A program made the position numbers and the translations under genes. This document shows, one piece after another, positions 15,652 through 24,147 of a stretch of DNA of 64,000 nucleotides. The stretch comes from Peribacillus sp. FSL P2-0133. GTDB lineage: Bacteria; Bacillota; Bacilli; Bacillales; DSM-1321. The DNA lies in assembly GCF_037975445.1 (NCBI RefSeq), contig NZ_CP150254.1, positions 1,424,001 through 1,488,000 on the forward strand, written 5' to 3'. Position 1 is the stretch's first letter. Each line of letters starts with the position of its first letter. The notes beneath the pieces are model-generated. The model saw only the letters and a program-made list of their open reading frames with translations, did not search any database and was not told where the DNA came from.

Positions 15652-17139
15652 TCATTTACCCAAATTAATCCAGACACTTTTCACTTCAGAATAGTTGTCC
15701 AGTGCATAAGATCCCATTTCACGTCCGATTCCGGATTGTTTGTAACCGCCGAACGGGGAAGCTGCGTCGAACGCGTTATAACAGTTCACCCATACAGTAC
15801 CGGCACGGAGTTTTCCTGCAACATAATGGGCATTGGCTATATCGCTAGTCCATAAGCCGGCAGCCAATCCATATTCACTGGCATTTGCACGGTTAATGAC
15901 ATCATCTAAATCCTCGAATGGCATTGCCGCTATGACCGGCCCGAAAATCTCTTCTTTGGCTATCGTCATATCCTCTTCGACACCAGCAAATATAGTAGGA
16001 GAAACAAAGTAGCCTTGTTCACCCGGTTTATTTCCGCCGACAAGAACTTCCGCACCCTCGTTTTTCCCTTTTTCAATATAGCCCATTACCCGATTTTGCT
16101 GCTCCTCGGAAACAAGCGGTCCAATTTGTGTACTTGGATCTAAACCTACCCCTTGTTTTATGTTTTTTGCATGGCTTGCCATATCGGCAACTACATTATC
16201 ATAATGTTTCTTTTGGATATAAACCCTGGAACCGGCACAGCATACCTGCCCTTGGTTAAACATGACCCCATTCAAAGCTCCAGGGATGGCTTTTGAGAAA
16301 TCCGCATCAGGCAGGATGATGTTTGGCGATTTCCCTCCAAGTTCCAATGTGACCCGTTTCAATGAATATGAAGCGGAGCGCATGATCAATTTTCCAACTT
16401 CGGTCGAACCGGTAAATGCAATTTTATTTACCTGCGGATGGTCGACAAGTGCTTGTCCAGCGGTTTCACCAAAACCGGGAACGATATTGACGACCCCATC
16501 AGGGAAACCGGCTTCAGCCAATAATTCAGCCAGGTAAAGCGCGGAAAGCGGAGTTTGTTCAGCAGGCTTTAATACAACCGTACAACCTGTAGCAAGTGCC
16601 GCTCCCAGTTTCCACATCGCCATAAGAAGCGGAAAGTTCCATGGGATGATTTGGCCGACAACACCAACAGCCTCGTGTTTTGTATAGTTAAAATAATTTC
16701 CGCTTACTGGAATGGTCTGTCCAACAATCTTGGTGGACCAGCCAGCAAAGTATCTCATATGTTCTATAGCTAAAGGAATGTCGGCATTGGTAGTTTCACT
16801 GATTGGTTTACCATTATCCAACGTTTCCAATTGAGCAAGTTCAGTTTTATTTTCTTCCATTAAATCAGCAAGTTTATACATTAGCCTACTGCGTGAAGCT
16901 GCGCTCATTCTTGACCAAGGCCCCTCATCGAATGCTTTGCGTGCAGCTTTGACGGCTAAGTCGATATCCTCTTTATCAGCTTCATAAACATCTGCAAGTT
17001 TTTGTCCTGTAGCAGGATTAGGTGTGGAGAAGGTTTTTTTTGAAGCACTTTCTACAAACTGACCATTAATATAGAGCTTTTTTGGTCCTGTTAAAAATTT
17101 TTGCAGCTTTCCACTTACTTCTAACGTTAGATTTGTCAT
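15652..17139 (-). CDS. dhaS: NAD(P)-dependent aldehyde dehydrogenase DhaS
   Basis: 495-residue cytosolic enzyme oxidising aldehydes to carboxylates. All class motifs are present: cofactor site IPWNFPLLMAMWK, KPAEQTP, GxTxxG as FTGSTEVG, general-base glutamate in ELGGKSPN and nucleophile in GQVCCAGSR. It ends FGGYKQSGIGREMGSYALDNY and matches B. subtilis DhaS across the length. CAGGAGGG precedes the ATG on the minus strand. It is divergent from niaP with a 270-bp shared promoter region. The physiological aldehyde is not evident from the neighbourhood. Confidence 0.92.
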   Translation of the reverse strand: MTNLTLEVSGKLQKFLTGPKKLYINGQFVESASKKTFSTPNPATGQKLADVYEADKEDIDLAVKAARKAFDEGPWSRMSAASRSRLMYKLADLMEENKTELAQLETLDNGKPISETTNADIPLAIEHMRYFAGWSTKIVGQTIPVSGNYFNYTKHEAVGVVGQIIPWNFPLLMAMWKLGAALATGCTVVLKPAEQTPLSALYLAELLAEAGFPDGVVNIVPGFGETAGQALVDHPQVNKIAFTGSTEVGKLIMRSASYSLKRVTLELGGKSPNIILPDADFSKAIPGALNGVMFNQGQVCCAGSRVYIQKKHYDNVVADMASHAKNIKQGVGLDPSTQIGPLVSEEQQNRVMGYIEKGKNEGAEVLVGGNKPGEQGYFVSPTIFAGVEEDMTIAKEEIFGPVIAAMPFEDLDDVINRANASEYGLAAGLWTSDIANAHYVAGKLRAGTVWVNCYNAFDAASPFGGYKQSGIGREMGSYALDNYSEVKSVWINLGK

Positions 17140-17311
17140 AATTACCCTCCTGAATAAAATGATTATCTTGGGCAGAACATGATGACTTATTGTTAACGCT
17201 ATGATTTATGCCAATTTTTATGATAAATGAAAAAAAGGGAATATTCAATCTATATCATTCGACAGAATATTCAAGATTTCATCATCATAATTAAGTAAAG
17301 AAGTATTATTT

Positions 17312-17335
17312 TGTCATGACATGTGTAAATACTAT
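17312..17335 (+). promoter_or_regulatory. Candidate operator and -10 ahead of niaP
   Basis: Perfect palindrome TGTCATGACA (17312-17321) continuing into TGTGTAAA, then TACTAT (17330-17335). niaP genes in Bacillales are controlled by the niacin repressor NiaR; this could be its site, but I cannot confirm the consensus. Confidence 0.4.
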
Positions 17336-17412
17336 AGCAAAAATGAAAGTTAATAGTTAAAATGAATAAGGATAAAATAACAAGAAGGTCTAAAGTTCTT
17401 CAGGAGGAATAT

Positions 17413-18618
17413 ATGGGAAATGATGCGAAAATGATATCGCAACGTAAGTTACTAGGTGTTGCGGGTCTTGGATGGATGTTCGATGCACTTGATGTCGGTA
17501 TGCTTTCTTTCATTATTGTTGCTTTGAAACAGGAATGGAACTTAACCAGTGAGCAGGTTGGCTGGATTGGGAGCATAAATTCTATCGGAATGGCTGTTGG
17601 AGCCGTATTCTTTGGTGCGATGGCCGACAGGGTCGGACGGAAGAATGTCTTTATCATTACATTATTATTGTTTTCAATCGCAAGTGGCCTGTCTGCAGCA
17701 GTCAGTACACTCAGCTTGTTCTTGATATTGCGATTTTTGATTGGAATGGGACTTGGAGGAGAACTTCCGGTTGCCTCGACATTGGTCTCTGAAAGTGTTG
17801 AAGCAAGTAAAAGGGGAAGGGTTGTCGTCCTTCTTGAAAGTTTTTGGGCGGTTGGCTGGATTTTGGCAGCACTCATATCCTACTTCATCATTCCGGCTTA
17901 TGGTTGGCGTGTTGCATTGTTATTGAGCGCAGTTCCAGCTTTATATGCGCTGTATCTGCGCTTGAAACTGCCGGATTCACCGAAGTATACGGAACTAGAA
18001 AAAAAGCAGAGACCGTCTATATTAAGCAATATGAAAAGTGTCTGGAAAAAGGAATACTCCCGTCAGACCCTTGTATTATGGATTCTATGGTTTTGCGTGG
18101 TCTTTTCTTATTATGGGATGTTTTTATGGCTGCCAAGTGTGATGGTCTTAAAAGGCTTCAGCATGATTCAAAGTTTTGAATATGTTTTGATCATGACGCT
18201 TGCACAGCTTCCGGGCTATTTTTCAGCTGCATGGCTGATAGAGAAGCTGGGACGTAAATTCGTTTTGATCACATACTTAATTGGAACCGCCGTTAGTGCC
18301 TTTTTCTTTGGATCGTCAGAGGGGCTGGCACTGCTGATAGTTTCCGGGATGTTCCTATCTTTCTTCAACCTGGGGGCATGGGGTGCACTTTATGCATATA
18401 CACCTGAGCAGTATCCAACAGCAGTTCGTGGTACAGGTGCTGGGTTAGCTGCAGGGATCGGAAGGATTGGCGGTGTCCTTGGACCGTTGCTTGTAGGGTA
18501 TTTAGTTGCCGCAGACACACCGATTTCATCGATTTTCACCATTTTTACAATCGCTATTCTAGTGGGTGCCATTGCCGTAGCTTTTGGGAAGGAAACAAAG
18601 AATACCGTTTTGACATAA
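17413..18618 (+). CDS. niaP: Niacin transporter NiaP (MFS)
   Basis: 401-residue major-facilitator protein of 12 membrane segments importing nicotinate/nicotinamide for NAD synthesis. It matches B. subtilis NiaP (YceI) closely, including ISQRKLLGVAGLGW at the start, the MFS loop DRVGRKNV, RFLIGMGLGGELPVASTLV and FNLGAWGALYAYTPEQYPT. The start is ATG 17413, with AGGAGGA 6 bases upstream; an ATG 17 codons earlier lacks a ribosome site. Single gene, terminated at 18624-18656. Confidence 0.9.
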   Translation: MGNDAKMISQRKLLGVAGLGWMFDALDVGMLSFIIVALKQEWNLTSEQVGWIGSINSIGMAVGAVFFGAMADRVGRKNVFIITLLLFSIASGLSAAVSTLSLFLILRFLIGMGLGGELPVASTLVSESVEASKRGRVVVLLESFWAVGWILAALISYFIIPAYGWRVALLLSAVPALYALYLRLKLPDSPKYTELEKKQRPSILSNMKSVWKKEYSRQTLVLWILWFCVVFSYYGMFLWLPSVMVLKGFSMIQSFEYVLIMTLAQLPGYFSAAWLIEKLGRKFVLITYLIGTAVSAFFFGSSEGLALLIVSGMFLSFFNLGAWGALYAYTPEQYPTAVRGTGAGLAAGIGRIGGVLGPLLVGYLVAADTPISSIFTIFTIAILVGAIAVAFGKETKNTVLT

Positions 18619-18623
18619 ACAAA

Positions 18624-18656
18624 AGGAAGGGGACTGTAATCAGTCCCCTCTTTTCA
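18624..18656. terminator. Bidirectional terminator between niaP and the thi operon
   Basis: Stem GGGGACTG / CAGTCCCC with loop TAAT, A-rich to the left and T-rich to the right; serves both convergent units. Confidence 0.85.
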
Positions 18657-19289
18657 TTAATTAAAGTCTTTTATGATTTTTAAAAGGGATTCGGAGGCTC
18701 TCTTCGGACTATCTGCATTCATGATGGCCGATACGACTGCGGTACCGGATAGCCCGCTATCAGAAAGAGTGGAAATGTTATCTGCAGTGATACCCCCGAT
18801 GGCTACGGCGGGAATGGATACGCTGCGGCAAATTTCCTCCAGATCCCCAATGGCCATTAGGGTTGCATCTTGTTTGGTCTTTGTAGGGAAAACTGAACCG
18901 ACTCCGATATAGTCTGCTCCATTTCGTTCGGCTTCGAGAGCTTCTTCAAGAGTGGAGACAGATACACCTACAATCATATCTTCAGGAACCATTTGTTTGA
19001 CGACAGGCAGTGGAAGGTCATCTTGCCCAATATGAATTCCGTCCGCTGCAACCGCAAGGGCTATATCCACCCGGTCGTTGATGATAAGGGGAATGGACAG
19101 CTCGTTCAATAACTGTTTTAATGCAGAAGCTTTTTTATAAAAGGAAAGGGAGGAATTGTTTTTCTCTCTAAGTTGTACGATCGAGACTCCTCCTGAAACC
19201 GATTCTGCAATGATTCTGGCCAATTCTTCTAATGCTAGGGATTCTTCCGTAACTAAATACAGGCTTAAATCAATTTGGGACTTCTTCAT
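18657..19289 (-). CDS. thiE: Thiamine-phosphate synthase ThiE
   Basis: 210-residue TIM-barrel enzyme joining hydroxymethylpyrimidine diphosphate and thiazole phosphate to thiamine phosphate. Signature blocks are visible: VQLREKN, LIINDRVDIALA, GIHIGQDDLP, YIGVGSVFPT(K)TK and AIGGIT. GAGGTG precedes the ATG at 19289. It overlaps thiM by 20 bases and is the last gene of the TPP-controlled operon tenA-thiW-thiD-thiM-thiE. Confidence 0.95.
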   Translation of the reverse strand: MKKSQIDLSLYLVTEESLALEELARIIAESVSGGVSIVQLREKNNSSLSFYKKASALKQLLNELSIPLIINDRVDIALAVAADGIHIGQDDLPLPVVKQMVPEDMIVGVSVSTLEEALEAERNGADYIGVGSVFPTKTKQDATLMAIGDLEEICRSVSIPAVAIGGITADNISTLSDSGLSGTAVVSAIMNADSPKRASESLLKIIKDFN

Positions 19290-20085
19290 TTATTTTCACC
19301 TCATGCATCCAGATTTCCTTATCCATTCTTGATATTGCATCGATTAATCGCACGCGAAACGTTCCTGTTCCTTCATCTTTTTGAAGGTTTGCAGCAGCTA
19401 GTTCCCCTGAAATGCTCATGGTAGAGATACCGGCAATTGCCGCAGAATAGAAATCGTCGGTGACTCCGGAAAAAGTGCCGATAAGTGCGGTGGACATGCA
19501 GCCGGTACCTGTAACATTAGTTAAAAGGAGGTTCCCATTGTCGATGATGGACGTATGTTTTCCGTCGCTGACCGCATCCTTAGCTCCGCTGACCACGACG
19601 ATACTGTTCAATTTATTTGCTGCTTGTGCAGCCAGCTCTGCATTGCTAATCGCTAGTTCCCCCGAATCCACCCCGCGTGTAACGTTATCCCCACCCATCA
19701 ATGAAAGAATCTCACTCGCATTCCCGCGAATGATTTGGAAAGTAACCTTACTAAGGAGCTCTTTGACCTGCTCTGTACGATAGGGGGTGGCACCAACTCC
19801 CACCGGGTCCAAAATGACCGGGATATCCAGGGCATTTGCCGTCTTACCGGCAATCACCATTGCTTCAAAGGCTTTATCATCGATCGTACCGAAATTCAAG
19901 ACCAATGCATCTGCTAATTTGACCATATCCGCCACTTCTCTTGGGCTCGAAGTCATTACTGGTGAACCACCGATGGCAAGGGTGGCATTTGCACAGTCGT
20001 TGACCGTAACAAAGTTGGTGATTTGGTGAATGAGTGGTTTTCTTTCTTTTACCTTCACGAATAAATCGGCTGCAGAAACCTTCAT
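19270..20085 (-). CDS. thiM: Hydroxyethylthiazole kinase ThiM
   Basis: 271-residue ribokinase-like enzyme phosphorylating salvaged thiazole alcohol. Seen: PLIHQITNFVTVND near the start, GGSPVM, DPVGVGATPYR, RGNASEI and the anion-hole motif VTGTGCMSTA with the catalytic Cys/Gly region. It overlaps thiD by 4 bases (ATGA-type junction) and thiE by 20 bases, indicating coupled translation. With thiD and tenA it makes this operon a salvage rather than de novo pathway. Confidence 0.95.
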   Translation of the reverse strand: MKVSAADLFVKVKERKPLIHQITNFVTVNDCANATLAIGGSPVMTSSPREVADMVKLADALVLNFGTIDDKAFEAMVIAGKTANALDIPVILDPVGVGATPYRTEQVKELLSKVTFQIIRGNASEILSLMGGDNVTRGVDSGELAISNAELAAQAANKLNSIVVVSGAKDAVSDGKHTSIIDNGNLLLTNVTGTGCMSTALIGTFSGVTDDFYSAAIAGISTMSISGELAAANLQKDEGTGTFRVRLIDAISRMDKEIWMHEVKINEEVPN

Positions 20086-20888
20086 ATTAATTCACTCCGT
20101 TCTTTTTTTGAAAATGAATGAAAATGGTGGACAGGTCCATGACCTTTGCCGATTGAAAAGCTATTGCGTATCGCTTCAGAAATATAGGTCTTGGCCTGTT
20201 CGATCGACTGTTGCAATGGCAGCCCATTTGCCAGGTTTGATGTAATGGCAGATGATAGAGTACAGCCCGTGCCATGAGTGTTTTTCGTATGAATGCGCTC
20301 TCCCTTGATCCATTGGAAGTCAGTCCCATCATAAAAAAGGTCATTTGGATTTCCTGCTGCATGGCCTCCTTTAAGTAAAACGGCTTTGGGACCCATTTCT
20401 TGTATTGAAATGCATGCCTTGTAGAAATCTTGTTCCGTTCGAATCGACAAGCCAGTAAGTACTTCCGCTTCCGGTACATTTGGGGTTACAAGTGTTGCAA
20501 GCGGAAGCAAATCCATTTTTAAGGCAGAGACAGCCTTTTCGCCGAGCAAATGATGGCCGCTTTTGGAAATCATGACAGGGTCAAGGATAACGATGGCAGG
20601 CAAGAAGGTTTTAAGGGACGCAGCGACAGTTTCCACGATTTCTTTTGATCCAAGCATGCCTATTTTTACTGCATCGACATGAATATCTTCAAAGATAGCT
20701 GCAATTTGATCTGATATGATTGCTGTTTCAATTGGCTGTACTGAACGGACTTCCATTGTATTTTGTGCGGTTACGGCTGTGATGGCAGACATTCCAAAGA
20801 CACCATGTGCAGAAAATGTTTTTAAATCCGCTTGTATTCCAGCGCCGCCCCCTGAATCAGAGCCTGCGATGGTTAATGCTGTTTTCAT
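20082..20888 (-). CDS. thiD: Hydroxymethylpyrimidine / HMP-phosphate kinase ThiD
   Basis: 268-residue ribokinase-family kinase that phosphorylates HMP and HMP phosphate to the diphosphate used by ThiE. Motifs include [20 protein letters not shown] at the N-terminus, [32 protein letters not shown] and [13 protein letters not shown]. It overlaps thiW by 32 bases upstream and thiM by 4 bases downstream. Relatives may act on pyridoxal, but the thi context settles the role. Confidence 0.94.
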   Translation of the reverse strand: MKTALTIAGSDSGGGAGIQADLKTFSAHGVFGMSAITAVTAQNTMEVRSVQPIETAIISDQIAAIFEDIHVDAVKIGMLGSKEIVETVAASLKTFLPAIVILDPVMISKSGHHLLGEKAVSALKMDLLPLATLVTPNVPEAEVLTGLSIRTEQDFYKACISIQEMGPKAVLLKGGHAAGNPNDLFYDGTDFQWIKGERIHTKNTHGTGCTLSSAITSNLANGLPLQQSIEQAKTYISEAIRNSFSIGKGHGPVHHFHSFSKKERSELI

Positions 20889-21384
20889 AAAAAAACCCCT
20901 TCATATAATTATTTTTTAGAAGTATTTTAAGTAATATGAAAGCTAAAATCGCACCAGCGAATGAACTGAGCATAAAAGCCGGTAAAAAACCAAAAAGAGC
21001 AGCTTTTTCTCCCAATAGGAGGAGGGCAAGTGGATAACAGGCTAGGGAACCGAGAATACCGGTCCCGATCACTTCCCCTAAACAGGCGAATTTTAAGCTT
21101 TGTGTTTTTCGATAAAGGATGGCAGCCAAAAGTGCACCGATCATGCTCCCGGGAAAGGCAAAAATTGAACCGGTACCAGACATGTTTCTAATGATGGAAA
21201 CTAAAAAAGCTTGTGTCACAGCATAAGCTGGCCCCAATAGAACGGCAGTCATGACATTTGCCAGATGCTGAATAGGAAAGACCTTTGCAAATCCTGCAGG
21301 TATGAAAATAAATGAACTGGTCAGCGTCGTTATAGCCGTGATCATGGCAGTCAACGTCAGTTTCTTGATAGGATTCATCATCAT
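20857..21384 (-). CDS. thiW: ThiW, substrate-binding (S) subunit of an ECF thiazole transporter
   Basis: 175-residue membrane protein with about six hydrophobic segments, the fold of ECF S components. [18 protein letters not shown] and [18 protein letters not shown] are typical of ThiW, proposed to import thiazole moieties together with a shared ECF energising module that is not in this window. Three ATGs in a row start the gene 9 bases after the tenA stop. The C-terminal 10 codons overlap thiD, an unusually long overlap. Assignment rests on motifs and thi context. Confidence 0.85.
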   Translation of the reverse strand: MMMNPIKKLTLTAMITAITTLTSSFIFIPAGFAKVFPIQHLANVMTAVLLGPAYAVTQAFLVSIIRNMSGTGSIFAFPGSMIGALLAAILYRKTQSLKFACLGEVIGTGILGSLACYPLALLLLGEKAALFGFLPAFMLSSFAGAILAFILLKILLKNNYMKGFFYENSINHRRL

Positions 21385-21393
21385 GTCAACGAC

Positions 21394-22083
21394 CTACAGC
21401 GGCCAATCCTGCTCATTTTGAACCATATCCCAGAATAAATATTCATATCGGGAAGTAACCAAAAAGTGCTTTTCTAATCTAAGAAGTTCCGTTTCTGGCA
21501 TGCCTTCCGTCAATTCTTCCAACAAAGCGATCAGCCATTTGTGTGCTTCACCGAATTCAGGAGATGAATAGGACCTTATCCAATCTGCGTAGCGATTGTT
21601 TTCCAATGCTGCTCCATTTTGTTCTTTTAATAGCAAACCGATTTCATAATAATCCCAAGCGCAGGGCAGGAGACAGGCGATCAAGTCTGCCAAAGTCCCA
21701 TGCTGAGCTGCATTTAGCATGTATCCTGTATAGGCTAGAGTGGTTGGAGTAGGCTCTGTATCTTCCAATTCCTTGGAACTGATCCCGAATTCGGAAGCAT
21801 AATGCCGATGAATATCCATTTCCACTTGAAGGGTTTCATTTAAAATACTCGCAAACTTTGCCATGGTTTCGATGTTATGAGCTTTGATGACACCTAAAGC
21901 AAAGAGCTTGGAATAATCCATAAGATAGATATAGTCCTGCTTCAGGTAATAGGCAAATTTGTTTTCAGGAAGCGTACCATTTCCAATTGCCTGGACAAAG
22001 GGATGTGAATGGTTCCTTTTCCAAATTTCTTTTGACCGTGCATGTAGTCTATCACTGAATGGTTCTAATTTAACATTCTCCAT
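21394..22083 (-). CDS. tenA: Aminopyrimidine aminohydrolase TenA
   Basis: 229-residue cytosolic helical enzyme (TenA/THI-4 fold) hydrolysing aminomethyl-aminopyrimidine from degraded thiamine to HMP. The catalytic cysteine lies in LLPCAWDYYEIG. Further conserved parts are HPFVQAIGNGTLPENKF, YYLKQDYIYL and the C-terminal SRYEYLFWDM with glutamate. It is first in the thi operon, just behind the TPP riboswitch, matching its salvage role with ThiD, ThiM and ThiW. Confidence 0.93.
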   Translation of the reverse strand: MENVKLEPFSDRLHARSKEIWKRNHSHPFVQAIGNGTLPENKFAYYLKQDYIYLMDYSKLFALGVIKAHNIETMAKFASILNETLQVEMDIHRHYASEFGISSKELEDTEPTPTTLAYTGYMLNAAQHGTLADLIACLLPCAWDYYEIGLLLKEQNGAALENNRYADWIRSYSSPEFGEAHKWLIALLEELTEGMPETELLRLEKHFLVTSRYEYLFWDMVQNEQDWPL

Positions 22084-22118
22084 TGTTCATCCTCCTTTAG
22101 AATGGATCTCCTTGTTAA

Positions 22119-22152
22119 TGAAAAAACCCGTTCCTGAATACGGAACGGGGTA
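22119..22152 (-). terminator. Riboswitch-controlled terminator upstream of tenA
   Basis: On the minus strand CCCGTTCC / GGAACGGG is followed by six T, between the TPP aptamer and tenA. It is the expression platform: high TPP should favour this stem. Confidence 0.88.
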
Positions 22153-22184
22153 GATGGATATAGTCTGTAAATGGACGATATCAT

Positions 22185-22278
22185 CCACTTCCCTCCGCCG
22201 GTATGAGCCGGTTCAGGTTCAAAGGGTCCGGAACTAATTCCATCTCAGTCTTAAAAAAGACTCCCCTAGTGGTGTGAA
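22185..22278 (-). ncRNA. TPP riboswitch (THI element)
   Basis: Minus-strand reading gives the conserved blocks of the aptamer in order: ACTAGGGGAGTC, CTGAGATGG, ACCCTTTGAACCTGA and CGGCGGAGGGAAG. It precedes tenA-thiWDME and controls it by transcription termination. Confidence 0.96.
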
Positions 22279-22380
22279 TTGTATGTAATTACTGACATCA
22301 TATCAGAAAGACAAGAAAATGCAACCCGCATTTGAAAGAGGGACCATTTTATGTCCAGGAAAAAAGGGAGAACCAGGTAA

Positions 22381-22409
22381 TTGACTTTTGATAGTTATTA
22401 GGATAAAAT
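22381..22409 (+). promoter_or_regulatory. Sigma-A promoter of the SAM-I riboswitch
   Basis: TTGACT (22381-22386), 17-bp spacer, TAAAAT (22404-22409). Confidence 0.75.
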
Positions 22410-22432
22410 CATGTCTACATCATTTATATATC

Positions 22433-22548
22433 GATTTCTTATCCAGAGAGGTGGAGGGACTTGGCCCAACGAAACCTCGGCAGCGGACCCGTTTTGGGAA
22501 CTGTGCTAAATCCAACAAGCATATGCTTGGAAGATAAGAAGAGCCGTA
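22433..22548 (+). ncRNA. SAM-I (S-box) riboswitch, without an adjacent methionine gene
   Basis: The core blocks CTTATCCAGAGAGGTGGAG, GGCCCAACGAAACCTCGGCA, GTGCTAAATCCA and GCTTGGAAGATAAGA occur in the right order, with P1 closed by CTTATC / GATAAG. A terminator follows at 22559-22596. The next gene is an Fbp-like small protein with its own promoter, not a methionine or cysteine gene, so the switch looks orphaned. Confidence 0.95.
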
Positions 22549-22558
22549 CGGACACTGT

Positions 22559-22596
22559 CAGCCTCTTCTTGAATTAGAAGGGGCTTTTATTTTTGG
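22559..22596 (+). terminator. Expression-platform terminator of the SAM-I riboswitch
   Basis: Stem AGCCTCTTCT / AGAAGGGGCT with loop TGAATT and T-rich tail; preceding GAAGAGCC can pair competitively as antiterminator. Confidence 0.85.
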
Positions 22597-22609
22597 GAAA
22601 TAACGTTTA

Positions 22610-22637
22610 GTGACATAATGGAAAAGGTATATATAAT
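22610..22637 (+). promoter_or_regulatory. Promoter of the Fbp-like gene
   Basis: GTGACA (22610-22615), 16-bp spacer, TATAAT (22632-22637), located after the riboswitch terminator. No obvious Fur box (three GATAAT-like hexamers) was seen. Confidence 0.65.
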
Positions 22638-22716
22638 TTGGTGAAAATCAAACAAGTTGATAAAGTTTAGCTAACTAGAAGCAGGCTCTAGGAAGACTAG
22701 GAAAGGAGCCATTTAC

Positions 22717-22905
22717 ATGGCAGAATTATTTAAGAGGATTGAACAGAGGAAGGCAAAGCTTATTGAAGAGTTATTGGCCAATGGAGTATACAAAACCTCT
22801 GATGAAAGGCACCTTTATGATGCCCCATTAAAAGTACTTGAAGATGAATATAAGATTGTTATAAATAGACCAAATACTGAGTCACCTTCTGAATGGATGA
22901 CATAG
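22717..22905 (+). CDS. Fur-regulated basic protein (FbpA)-like small protein
   Basis: 62 residues starting AELFKRIEQRKAKLIEELLANGVYK, then HLYDAPLKVLEDEYKIV, the pattern of the FbpA-like family in Bacillus (basic first helix, NG.YK turn, then L..LE.EY). B. subtilis Fbp proteins assist the Fur-controlled iron-sparing response with an sRNA; that role is not shown for this paralogue. AGGAAAGGAG precedes the ATG. It stands alone between its promoter and a terminator. Confidence 0.7.
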   Translation: MAELFKRIEQRKAKLIEELLANGVYKTSDERHLYDAPLKVLEDEYKIVINRPNTESPSEWMT

Positions 22906-22952
22906 TAAACGATGGACTATATTTTGGGTTTTTGGATAAGGGATATGATGTA

Positions 22953-22990
22953 AGCATTCGCAGTCTACACTAGTGGATGCTTTTTTTGCG
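22953..22990 (+). terminator. Terminator after the Fbp-like gene
   Basis: Stem AGCATTC / GGATGCT (one wobble) and a T-run. Confidence 0.7.
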
Positions 22991-23090
22991 TTTGATAGAA
23001 AATGACACAAAATATACATAATTTTAGAATGAAATAGTCATTTTGTCACATTTATCCTTTAAAATAACACATTTAATTTCTGAAAAATAG

Positions 23091-23119
23091 TTGATTTTTA
23101 CTAGTAGTTTCATTATGAT
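23091..23119 (+). promoter_or_regulatory. Promoter of the Spo0E-like gene
   Basis: TTGATT (23091-23096), 17-bp spacer, TATGAT (23114-23119). Confidence 0.7.
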
Positions 23120-23160
23120 GAAAGTGTAAAAATATTGAATAAATGGGAGGTGGCTATATA

Positions 23161-23355
23161 ATGCCTTGCCGTAAGGTAACGATAGAAAAAGTAGAAGAGA
23201 AGAGAAAAGAAATGATCAACTTGGCAGCAATTTACGGCTTAACAAGTCTGCTAACTGTTCAAGCCAGTCAAGAATTGGATATGCTATTAAATGCGTTAAC
23301 AAGTAAAAGAGATTCTGAACATTTTCCCCTCCAGAAAGCATATAGGTATTTTTAA
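23161..23355 (+). CDS. Spo0E-family aspartyl-phosphate phosphatase
   Basis: 64-residue helical-hairpin protein. The family signature SQELDMLLN is present, with a first helix of KVEEKRKEMINLAAIYGL. Members dephosphorylate Spo0A~P and so delay sporulation, or act on other response regulators. The start is ATG 23161, 9 bases after GGAGGTGG; the upstream ATG (23143) overlaps that ribosome site. Which regulator it targets cannot be told. Confidence 0.85.
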   Translation: MPCRKVTIEKVEEKRKEMINLAAIYGLTSLLTVQASQELDMLLNALTSKRDSEHFPLQKAYRYF

Positions 23356-23383
23356 ATTAGCCAATTCGACCTCGATTAATATG

Positions 23384-23413
23384 AAAAAGCTACTGCTCAA
23401 GGCAATAGCTCTA
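23384..23413 (-). terminator. Terminator of the GNAT gene
   Basis: Minus strand AGCTATTGC / GCAGTAGCT followed by T-run. Confidence 0.75.
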
Positions 23414-23423
23414 AAGAATAATA

Positions 23424-23930
23424 TTAAATTTCGACACGTTTACCAAGAATGACCAAATCCCGCTCAATGCCATCCAGCTCGGCAACTTGAGGTAAATGTG
23501 CCCATTCTTCAAACCCGAATTTGGAAAAAAGCTTAAGGCTTGGTGTATTGTGGGCGAATATGAAACCCAATAGAGTCTTAACACCTAATTTTGGACTCAA
23601 TTCAATGGCCTTTTGAATCGAAATTTGTCCGATTCCTTTTCCCCGGAAATAATCATCAATATAAATGCTGATTTCGGCAGTGGAATTATATGCCGGTCGG
23701 CCATAGAAGGATTGGAAGCTCATCCATCCAGCAGTTTTCCCTTCTATAGTAATGATAAATAGCGGTCTACTTTCTGAATGATGTTCCTCAAACCATTTAA
23801 CCCTCGATTGGACGGATACAGGTTCCGTATCTGCCGTGACCATTCTTGAAGCAATTGTCGAATTATATATTTCAACAATTCTGGGTAGATCAGATAGTTC
23901 TGCCTCTCTAAACTCTATGTGCTCTTCCAT
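23424..23930 (-). CDS. GNAT N-acetyltransferase, phosphinothricin/MnaT-like
   Basis: 168-residue cytosolic acetyltransferase using acetyl-CoA. It opens [17 protein letters not shown], shows the [23 protein letters not shown] strand region (typical of PAT/YncA types) and the acetyl-CoA loop YFRGKGIGQ (R/Q-x-x-G-x-G). Relatives acetylate phosphinothricin, methionine sulfone or free amino acids, so the natural substrate is open. Single gene with its own terminator. Confidence 0.85.
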   Translation of the reverse strand: MEEHIEFREAELSDLPRIVEIYNSTIASRMVTADTEPVSVQSRVKWFEEHHSESRPLFIITIEGKTAGWMSFQSFYGRPAYNSTAEISIYIDDYFRGKGIGQISIQKAIELSPKLGVKTLLGFIFAHNTPSLKLFSKFGFEEWAHLPQVAELDGIERDLVILGKRVEI

Positions 23931-24147
23931 GATTTAAACTCCTAACTATCATTTATTCAATCTCCAGAATGAAGGGTAATCCCGTTTTTTGTTTAAGGGA
24001 CGGTGAATGACACTCAATCCATTGAAAGTTTTATATTATCATACACTCTTAAATCTTTATCTGACAATTTTTTTATGTTAAGACTGCAGATTTTTTGGGT
24101 ATGTAAAAGATTAAATACTTCTAGTAAAGAGACAAGAGGAGAACCAA

